Source: Rhodococcoides kroppenstedtii (GTDB lineage Bacteria > Actinomycetota > Actinomycetes > Mycobacteriales > Mycobacteriaceae). Taken from it: 64,000 nucleotides of DNA. Of the stretch, positions 8,136 to 14,651 are shown piece after piece. The notes under the pieces are model-generated. The model was not told where the DNA came from. It saw nothing but the letters and a program-made list of their open reading frames with translations, and made no database searches. Position numbers and translations under genes: made by a program. How positions within the stretch are numbered: the first letter of the stretch is position 1; the number at the start of each line of letters is the position of its first letter. Location of the stretch: assembly GCF_900111805.1 (NCBI RefSeq), contig NZ_FOJN01000013.1:87522-151521 (forward strand). The letters are read 5' to 3'.

Positions 8136-9410
8136 TTGGCGCCCATAGACGATCCCGTTCACCGCGGTGACGTGCCGCCGCCGATCGACCTGGCCGGGCA
8201 CATGAAGGAACTGGGTCGCGCCGTCGTGCCCGCCCTGCTGATCGCGCTGCTCGTCGGCGCCGGCGTCTACGGCCTGCGTGCGTTCGCCACCGAGAAGCAG
8301 TACGCCGCCACGGTCACCACCGAGATCGTGCCCTCGGGCGAGGTCATCCCCGGCGACGCGTTCATCGAGCAGCTCCGCGCGCCGTTCATCGGGCTCGCCG
8401 CCGACAACGACGTCCTGCAGCAGGTGGTCTCCCAGACCGACACCGGATGGACCGCAGCGGAACTGGCTTCCCACCTCGAGCTGGCGCCCGGGACGTCGCC
8501 GGCCCTGCTCGACTTCACCGTCACCGCCGACTCCCCCGAGCAGGCACTCGACGTCGCCCGCACCACGGTCACCACCGTGGCGCAGGCGGCCGGCGCCAAC
8601 GCCGCCCGGGACTCGCAGAGCAGCCTCGAACAGGTCCAGGCCTCCATCGCGGCGGAGGAAGCGCGCATCGCCCAGCTCATCCCCGGCGACCCGTCGCGGA
8701 CGGCCGCCGAGCAGTCCCTCTCCCAACTGCGCGACCAGGCGACGCAGTTGCAGACCACCGGGAGCGGCGACCGCCTGATGGTGCTCGCCGTGCCGGAACC
8801 CAGCGACACCCCGGTCTCGCCGCTGCCGGTCTCCGAGGCCTCCGTGGCCGCGATCGCCGCGTTCATCGTGGCGGCGGAACTGATCGTGCTGATCCGCAGC
8901 CGCATCGGGCGCAAGCCCCGCCGCGCCTGGGCGCGCCGCATCGCGCGCAAGTACCGCGCCCGCTTCGATCCCACCGTCCGCGAAGGCCTTCCGCCCGTCG
9001 TCGCCGCGGCCGTCGCCACGGCGGAACGAGGCAACGGCAGCGGCGCGCGCCACGCCCGGCACGGTTCGTCGCCCACCATTCTCGTTCTCGTCGGCGACGA
9101 CGCCCGCTACCCCGCGCCGATGTCGACGGGCCCGGACGGGCACGCCCGCCACCCCGACGCCCTGGTGGGTGCCGACCTCACGGGTCAGTGGTGGACGTAC
9201 GTCGACGCGAGCAGTGTCGACACCGCCGTGGTGCTCGTCTCGGAGGGCGGGTCGGACCGCAAGGCCGCCGAGGCCGCGCTGCGCCGCCTGTCCGAGTTCC
9301 AGATCCCCACCCATCTGGTGGTCCAACCCGCCGGCAGCGCGAGTCGGCCCGCTCCCGCGTCCGTGCGACGCCCCGACAGACAGGTCGAGGACAATGCCCA
9401 ACGATCGTAG
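8136..9410 (+). CDS. Wzz-like chain-length determinant protein without kinase domain
   Basis: 424 residues. Topology matches Wzz/CapA: an N-terminal helix (AVVPALLIALLVGAGVYGL, about residues 31-49), a 180-residue extracytoplasmic region containing a coiled-coil-like part (SSLEQVQASIAAEEARIAQL), and a second helix (VAAIAAFIVAAELIVLI, about 240-256). A basic 170-residue cytoplasmic tail follows. The tail keeps a Rossmann-like pattern (TILVLVGDD, TAVVLVSEGGSDR, IPTHLVVQPAG) but has no P-loop, so it looks like a BY-kinase-like domain lacking ATP binding. Role: modulates polymer length with the Wzy-like protein. The TTG start has GGGAGA (8125-8130) five bases upstream. Overlaps the next gene by 17 bases. 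Confidence 0.8.
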   Translation: MAPIDDPVHRGDVPPPIDLAGHMKELGRAVVPALLIALLVGAGVYGLRAFATEKQYAATVTTEIVPSGEVIPGDAFIEQLRAPFIGLAADNDVLQQVVSQTDTGWTAAELASHLELAPGTSPALLDFTVTADSPEQALDVARTTVTTVAQAAGANAARDSQSSLEQVQASIAAEEARIAQLIPGDPSRTAAEQSLSQLRDQATQLQTTGSGDRLMVLAVPEPSDTPVSPLPVSEASVAAIAAFIVAAELIVLIRSRIGRKPRRAWARRIARKYRARFDPTVREGLPPVVAAAVATAERGNGSGARHARHGSSPTILVLVGDDARYPAPMSTGPDGHARHPDALVGADLTGQWWTYVDASSVDTAVVLVSEGGSDRKAAEAALRRLSEFQIPTHLVVQPAGSASRPAPASVRRPDRQVEDNAQRS

Positions 9411-10506
9411 AATCGCCGTCGTCCACGAGCGGCTCACGGAGATCGCAGGCTCCGAGCACGTCGTCGAGCAGTTGTCGATCCAGTGGCCGCAGGCGCAGGT
9501 GTACGCGCCCATCGCGCGTCCGGAAGGCATTCCGGCCGGGCTGAGTTCGCCGCCCCACACCACGTGGCTCAACCGCATCTACGACGGGATCGGGCAGCGT
9601 TCCTACGCCCCGGTGCTGCCGCTCATGCCGCTCGCGTTCCGGCGTCTCCCGCTTCGCGACGTCGACGCCGTCGTGGTCAGCCACCACGCCTTCGCGACGC
9701 AGACCGTGCACGCCACGGACGCCCCGGTGATCGCGTACGTACACAGTCCGGCGCGGTGGGCCTGGGACAAGGAGTTGCGCGCCGGCGAGGGCGGCGGGAA
9801 GGCGGGTGCGGCCATCCTCACCGGCCTGTCCGCAGTGGCTCGCCGCTGCGAGATCGGCGCCGCGCCACGGCTGCGCACGGTGGTGGCGAACTCGTCGGCG
9901 GTCGCCGAGCGCATCGCGAACTGGTGGGGACGCGACGACGCGCTCGTCGTCCATCCGCCCGTCGACACCGAGGGCTTCACGCCGGATCCGTCCGTCGAGC
10001 GCGAGGACTTCTTTCTCCTCGCCGGCCGTCTGGTCCCCTACAAGCGCCCCGACATCGCCATCCGGGCGGCGGCGAAAGCCGGTGTGCGGCTGGTGGTTGC
10101 AGGCGACGGCCGGGCGATGGATCAGTGCCGTGCCCTCGCGGGCCCGGACACCGAGTTCCTCGGCCGGGTCTCGCACGAGACGCTGCTGCACCTGCATCGC
10201 AGTTGCCGCGCCCTGCTCATGCCGGGCATCGAGGACTTCGGCATCGTGCCGGTGGAATCGATGGCGACGGGCACGCCGGTGATCGCGCTCGGCGAGGGCG
10301 GCGCACTCGACTCCGTCCTCGACGGCCGGACCGGCATCCACGTGGCACCGGGCTCAGACGAGAAGATCGTCGACGGGTTCGCGGAGGCGATGCGGTCCTT
10401 CGACCCGTCGACGTTCGACCGGGCCGACATCAGGTCGTGGGCGGAAGGGTTCTCGCGGGCCGAGTTCCGTCGCAAGATGCAGGAGGTCGTCGATGCCGCG
10501 CTCTGA
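9394..10506 (+). CDS. GT4-family glycosyltransferase (WbaZ-like)
   Basis: 370 residues, GT-B fold. The N-terminus RRIAVVHERLTEIAGSEHVVE and the WAWDKELRAG region resemble mannosyltransferase-like GT4 proteins of the WbaZ group, though substrate assignment is tentative. The donor half contains LLAGRLVPYKRPDIAI, EFLGRVSHETLLHLHRSC and IEDFGIVPVESMATGTPVIAL with E-x7-E. The ATG at 9394 follows GTCGAGG by three bases and overlaps the Wzz-like gene by 17 bases, indicating coupling. Third glycosyltransferase of the locus; with the initiating phosphosugar transferase this allows a repeat unit of at least four sugars if each enzyme adds one. Confidence 0.9.
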   Translation: MPNDRRIAVVHERLTEIAGSEHVVEQLSIQWPQAQVYAPIARPEGIPAGLSSPPHTTWLNRIYDGIGQRSYAPVLPLMPLAFRRLPLRDVDAVVVSHHAFATQTVHATDAPVIAYVHSPARWAWDKELRAGEGGGKAGAAILTGLSAVARRCEIGAAPRLRTVVANSSAVAERIANWWGRDDALVVHPPVDTEGFTPDPSVEREDFFLLAGRLVPYKRPDIAIRAAAKAGVRLVVAGDGRAMDQCRALAGPDTEFLGRVSHETLLHLHRSCRALLMPGIEDFGIVPVESMATGTPVIALGEGGALDSVLDGRTGIHVAPGSDEKIVDGFAEAMRSFDPSTFDRADIRSWAEGFSRAEFRRKMQEVVDAAL

Positions 10507-11770
10507 TCGACCCCGGTACACCTCCACTCCCCTGGATCGCACCTTCGTGCCGGCGCGGTCCATCGCCGTGCTCGGTCCGATCTCGGGCGTCACCGCCGAC
10601 GCCGTGCGCGGCGTTCTGACCGCGGCCCGGTCCGTGTCCCCGACCTCCCGCATCGCGCTCGATCCTCGTGCGGACCAACGCGTTTGGGCGTATCGCGACG
10701 ACGTCGCCGGTGGGGTCGCCGTGACCGAACGGCCCGATCTGCCGACCGACGATCTCGGCGAGCTCATGAACCGCATCCGCGAGCGAGACGGCGCGCGACT
10801 GCCCGTCGAGGTGATCCTCTGCGGGGACTACACGGTGGTGGACTACTCCCACGGCGTCGGGGACGGGCAGTTCGGCACCCTGCTGATCGGAGTCGCCGCC
10901 GGCGATCCCGACGGCACTCTCGCCCCGACCCTCGCACCCGCGTTGCCGGCCGGCGCCACCCGGCGTGCCCTGTGGCGCCACTTCCGCGAGAACCCCCGCG
11001 CCGTCCGGGATCTGCGCCGCGTCCGCGCGGACCACGCCCGCCCCGACACCGCCGACGACGGGGTGCCCACCCGCACCGTCGACAACTGGGCGAAGACCAA
11101 GACCTGCCGTGCCGAGTTCATGACCCCCGAGGTCTCGGCCGCACTGGAGGCGTGGGCGCGCGAGCACGCCCCGGGCGCGACGGCGGCGTCCGTCACCGTC
11201 GCCCTGGTGAACGCGGCGCTGCGCGCCGAGCAGGTGGCGCTCGACGATCACGTGATGATCCTCTTCAACTGCCGGCGCTACCTCGCCGAAGCGGACCGGA
11301 CGGGCCACGGCAACTTCGCCATCGGCATTCCCGTGCGCGTCGGCGCCGGTGCGACGCCGGGCCTCGTGGCCACCGTGATGAAGGACGTCATCGACTCCGG
11401 CTGGCCCCTGGCCGTTCTCGGGGCGTCGGAGGCCCGGAGCGCGCTCACCCGGCACCGGATCGCTCCGGTGGCGGACGACACCGGCACCGTCACCGTGCCG
11501 GACCGACTGCGCCTCGCGGTCAGCGACCTCGGCAACCTCACCGGCCTGTACCGCCACCTCGAATTCGCCGACGACGGACGCCCGGCGCAGATGACGGCGA
11601 CGCTCGAACCCGACGGTCCGGACGGCATCACCGTCCTGGTCTCCCGGCTGAACAAGGGACGCACCCTCGCCGCGACCTTCTGCGCCGACATGATCGACCC
11701 GAACGTGGTCACGCGAGCGTTGCGGCGGGCGTGCCTCGATCCCGTCGCCCTGCTGCGTCACGGGGAGTGA
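10493..11770 (+). CDS. condensation-fold (CoA-dependent) acyltransferase-like protein of the polysaccharide locus
   Basis: 425 residues. The chloramphenicol-acetyltransferase/condensation superfamily is suggested by the DYSHGVGDGQFGTLL segment (about residues 115-130), a variant of the HHxxxDG active-site motif in which the second His and the Asp-Gly are kept, and by a later AFSDL-like stretch (RLAVSDLGNLTG) at the position of the superfamily's DFG-type motif. PapA- and wax-synthase-like enzymes of this superfamily acylate sugars, lipids or peptides. Here the enzyme would acylate a sugar or the finished polymer; this is inference from context. AGGAGG (10481-10486) lies six bases before the ATG inside the preceding gene, which it overlaps by 14 bases. 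No signal peptide or membrane helix, so cytoplasmic action is expected. Confidence 0.65.
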   Translation: MPRSDRPRYTSTPLDRTFVPARSIAVLGPISGVTADAVRGVLTAARSVSPTSRIALDPRADQRVWAYRDDVAGGVAVTERPDLPTDDLGELMNRIRERDGARLPVEVILCGDYTVVDYSHGVGDGQFGTLLIGVAAGDPDGTLAPTLAPALPAGATRRALWRHFRENPRAVRDLRRVRADHARPDTADDGVPTRTVDNWAKTKTCRAEFMTPEVSAALEAWAREHAPGATAASVTVALVNAALRAEQVALDDHVMILFNCRRYLAEADRTGHGNFAIGIPVRVGAGATPGLVATVMKDVIDSGWPLAVLGASEARSALTRHRIAPVADDTGTVTVPDRLRLAVSDLGNLTGLYRHLEFADDGRPAQMTATLEPDGPDGITVLVSRLNKGRTLAATFCADMIDPNVVTRALRRACLDPVALLRHGE

Positions 11771-11773
11771 GCC

Positions 11774-12964
11774 GTGGGGTCGCCGGTTCGGGTGCTCGCC
11801 GCAGTGGCGACGCTCGTGCTGGCGGCGTCCTGCACACCCGGCGGCGAGGTACAGCCACCGAGTTCGACCACCCTGTCACCGGCGGCCGCAGACCCCGGTG
11901 AGTTACTCGAACCGCCGGAGGACTTCGTCGGGTACGCCGCACTCGACGACCTGACCTCCGCGGCGGTCACCGTCCGTTATCGCTCGACCTCCGCGCGTGA
12001 CGGCTCGCCGACGGCCGTGACCGGAGTGGTGTTCGTGCCCAACGGAATTCCGCCCGCCGGCGGGTGGCCGGTGGTCGCCGTCGGGCACGCCACATCGGGG
12101 ACGGCGAGTCGATGCGCCCCGTCCACGCACACCGGCCTGCTGGGGTCGCTGCCGACGGTGTTGCCCTTCCTCGCCAACGGCTACCTCGTCACCATGACCG
12201 ACTACGAGGGGCTCGGCACCTCCGACGAGCACCCTTACCTCGACGCCCGCACGGCCGGCTACAACGTGCTCGATTCGGTGCGTGCGGCGCGCGCCGTGAC
12301 CGGCGACGCCGGGGCGCGCTGGGTGGGCTACGGGGTGTCCCAGGGCGGTCAGGCCGTCTGGGCCGCCAACGAAGCCGCGGCGAACTATGCCGGCGAGCTC
12401 TCTTTGCTGGGCACCATCAGCGCGTCGCCGGCCACCGACCTGTCCCCCATCGTCGACGAGATGACGGAGGGCACGCTCACCGAGGAACAGATCGTCGTCC
12501 TGCCCTCGCTGATTCGCGGACTGCAGGTGGTCCATCCCGACCTCGTCCGATCCGATTACCTCCGGGGGCAACTCGCGGATCGAGCCGACGTGTTCGCCGC
12601 GTGCGAGGGCGAGAACACGGCCCTGCAGGCCGACATCGCCGCACGCACGACGCCGGCCGACTACGCGCCCGTCGACGACGCTGCGGCCGACCGCCTACGG
12701 GATTGGCTACGCCAGGCCCGAGTGCCGACGTCGGCCGCGTCGGCGCCGATGTTCGTCGGCTACGGCGAGGAGGATCGACTGACGTTGCCGCAGTGGACCA
12801 TCGACGCGGCGCGCGAGGCGTGCGAGCGGGGTTCGACGGTGTTGTTGCGGGGCGCGCCCGGCCAGGGACACGGCATCCTCGACTTCGGGGCGGCCCCGGC
12901 CGAGTGGCTCCGGGACCGCTACGCCGGGGCGCCCGCGCCGTCGTCGTGCGCCGAGATGCGCTGA
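11774..12964 (+). CDS. secretory lipase-family (LIP) lipoprotein, alpha/beta hydrolase
   Basis: 396 residues. The N-terminus VGSPVRVLAAVATLVLAASCTPGG has a lipobox (LAASC, Cys at residue 20), so it should be lipid-anchored outside the membrane. The body matches the secretory lipase family: GWPVVAVGHATSG, the nucleophile elbow GYGVSQGG (Ser about residue 194), a mid-protein insertion, MFVGYGEEDRLTLP carrying a candidate acid residue, and GQGHGILDF with the likely catalytic His. It follows the acyltransferase by three bases with GGGGAG upstream, so it probably belongs to the same transcript; an esterase removing or remodelling acyl groups on the exported polymer is an attractive but unproven role. 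Converges on zwf. Confidence 0.85.
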   Translation: MGSPVRVLAAVATLVLAASCTPGGEVQPPSSTTLSPAAADPGELLEPPEDFVGYAALDDLTSAAVTVRYRSTSARDGSPTAVTGVVFVPNGIPPAGGWPVVAVGHATSGTASRCAPSTHTGLLGSLPTVLPFLANGYLVTMTDYEGLGTSDEHPYLDARTAGYNVLDSVRAARAVTGDAGARWVGYGVSQGGQAVWAANEAAANYAGELSLLGTISASPATDLSPIVDEMTEGTLTEEQIVVLPSLIRGLQVVHPDLVRSDYLRGQLADRADVFAACEGENTALQADIAARTTPADYAPVDDAAADRLRDWLRQARVPTSAASAPMFVGYGEEDRLTLPQWTIDAAREACERGSTVLLRGAPGQGHGILDFGAAPAEWLRDRYAGAPAPSSCAEMR

Positions 12965-13006
12965 CTCGACTGTGTGGTCACTCCCGCCACCGCCCTGATG
13001 GTGTCG

Positions 13007-14488
13007 CTACTCGCGCCACTGCCGCTCGAACGGCAGGCGCCAGGTGTGCGGGGCGACCAGACCGTGAATCGCGTTGGGCCCCCACGACCCCGGCTGATAC
13101 GTCCGCACCGGCGGCGGGTTCTCCACCAGCGGCGTGGAGACCTCCCACAGCCGTTCGATGCCCTCGGCCGTGGTGAACAGCGTGTGGTCGCCGAGCATCG
13201 CGTCGAGGATCAACCGCTCGTAGGCCTCGAGGGCGTCGTCGGCGGACTCGGTGTCCTCGAGGGCGAACTGCATGCTGGCCTTGTCCAGCCGCATGCCGGG
13301 GCCCGGGCGTTTGCCGTAGAAGGACAGCGAGACCTTCGAGTTGTCCGTCAGATCGAACGTCAGATGGTCGGGACCCTGTGCTCCCACACCGGAATTCGCC
13401 GGGAACATCGACTTCGGCGGTTCCCGGAACGCGATGGAGACGATGCGCTGGCCCTCCGCCAGCTTCTTTCCGGTCCGCAGGTAGAACGGCACGCCCGCCC
13501 AGCGCCAGTTGTCGATGTGCACTCGCAGGGCGACGAAGGTGTCGGTCTCGGAGTCCGGCGCCACGCCCTCCTCGTCGCGGTACCCGGCGTACTGCCCGCG
13601 CACCACGTCGGACGGCTCCACCGGCAGCATCGACCGGAAGACCTTGTTCTTCTCCTCGCGGATGGCGTCGGGTTCGAGTGCGGTGGGCGCCTCCATCGCC
13701 ACAAACGCCAGAACCTGGAACAGGTGGGTGACCACCATGTCCTTGAACGCGCCGGTGGCCTCGTAGAACCCGATGCGACCGTCGAGACCCAGCGTCTCGG
13801 GCACGTCGATCTGCACGTGCTGAATGAACGTGCGGTTCCAGATGGGTTCGAAGAGGCCGTTGGCGAAGCGGAAGGCCAGGATGTTCTGCGCCGGCTCCTT
13901 GCCCAGGAAGTGGTCGATCCGGAAGATCTGGTCCTCGGCGAAGGTCTCGTGCACCGCCGCGTTGAGGTCGCGGGCGCTCGCGAGGTCGGTGCCGAACGGC
14001 TTCTCCATCACGATGCGGGACCGCTCGACCAACTCCGCCCGACCGAGCATCTCCACCACCGACAGCGCGGCCGCCGGCGGAACCGACAGGTAGTGCAGGC
14101 GCTCCACCCGCATGTCATTGTCGCCACCGTCCGCTCGCAGCGCCTCCTCGGCCCGCTCGACGGCCGCGGCGAGTGCCTCCGGCCCGTCCTGCTGCGAGAC
14201 GTAGGTCAGGCGCTCCTCGAACCGGTCCCACTCTTCCTGCGACGGCGACCGCGCCGAGAACGTCTCCACGGCCGTTTCCGCCAACGCCCGGAACTCCTCG
14301 TCGGTCATCGATTCGAGCGAGGTGCCCACGATGCGCAGGCGGGGAGCGAGATCCGACAGAACCAGATGCATCATGCCCGACAGCAGCTTGCGTTTGGCCA
14401 GGTCACCGGTGGCTCCGAAGAGAACGACCACCTGCGGGCAGGGAGCGGACAGCGGTGGGGCGAACCGGGAGGACGTCACCGCCCACAT
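13007..14488 (-). CDS. zwf: glucose-6-phosphate 1-dehydrogenase
   Basis: 493 residues from ATG 14488; a GTG four codons upstream (14500) is an alternative start. Oxidises glucose 6-phosphate to 6-phosphogluconolactone with NAD(P)+, the entry to the oxidative pentose phosphate pathway. Near the N-terminus VVLFGATGDLAKRKL is the dinucleotide-binding GxxGxxA-like motif. RIDHFLGKE carries the catalytic His region, and PFYLRTGK and IQIDVPE-type segments (HVQIDVPETLGLDGR) are family-typical. Length is standard. It stands alone here rather than beside opcA/tal/tkt as in many actinobacteria, so it may be a second isozyme. Antisense to the 3' side of the lipase gene and divergent from the kinase gene. 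Confidence 0.96.
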   Translation of the reverse strand: MWAVTSSRFAPPLSAPCPQVVVLFGATGDLAKRKLLSGMMHLVLSDLAPRLRIVGTSLESMTDEEFRALAETAVETFSARSPSQEEWDRFEERLTYVSQQDGPEALAAAVERAEEALRADGGDNDMRVERLHYLSVPPAAALSVVEMLGRAELVERSRIVMEKPFGTDLASARDLNAAVHETFAEDQIFRIDHFLGKEPAQNILAFRFANGLFEPIWNRTFIQHVQIDVPETLGLDGRIGFYEATGAFKDMVVTHLFQVLAFVAMEAPTALEPDAIREEKNKVFRSMLPVEPSDVVRGQYAGYRDEEGVAPDSETDTFVALRVHIDNWRWAGVPFYLRTGKKLAEGQRIVSIAFREPPKSMFPANSGVGAQGPDHLTFDLTDNSKVSLSFYGKRPGPGMRLDKASMQFALEDTESADDALEAYERLILDAMLGDHTLFTTAEGIERLWEVSTPLVENPPPVRTYQPGSWGPNAIHGLVAPHTWRLPFERQWRE

Positions 14489-14595
14489 GGTTCCACACAC
14501 CCCGCGCCCGGGCCGGTCGTCGGATCGTCACCCGGGGGTCCGTGAACGCTTTACACTGTACGAGTAACCGATATCGGAAGGGAACGCACAGAATC

Positions 14596-14651
14596 ATGGC
14601 CGGGATGTCCACACACCGGTCGCACCGCGCATGACGGTCGACGCAGCATGA
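14596..14651 (+). CDS. two chained leader mini-ORFs preceding the kinase-ANTAR gene
   Basis: A strong Shine-Dalgarno (GGAAGGG, 14576-14582) lies before an ATG at 14596 that opens only 12 codons (MAGMSTHRSHRA, stop 14632-14634). Its stop overlaps a second ATG (14631) that opens six codons (MTVDAA, stop 14649-14651), whose stop in turn overlaps the ATG (14648) of the sensor kinase. Each junction is an ATGA. The kinase start itself lacks a good ribosome site, so ribosomes loaded at the first ORF may re-initiate twice. A candidate -10 TACACT lies at 14552-14557. No homology supports the peptides themselves; the claim rests on the arrangement. Confidence 0.4.

Noticed and set aside
7909..8148. 79-codon frame between the second glycosyltransferase and the Wzz-like gene, starting with an ATGA overlap
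   Set aside because: No protein-like composition, it crosses the candidate promoter, and it overlaps the Wzz-like start. The ATGA junction alone is weak support.
14552..14580. Second promoter reading leftward to zwf in the same spacer
   Set aside because: No convincing minus-strand hexamer at a suitable distance from the zwf start was found.
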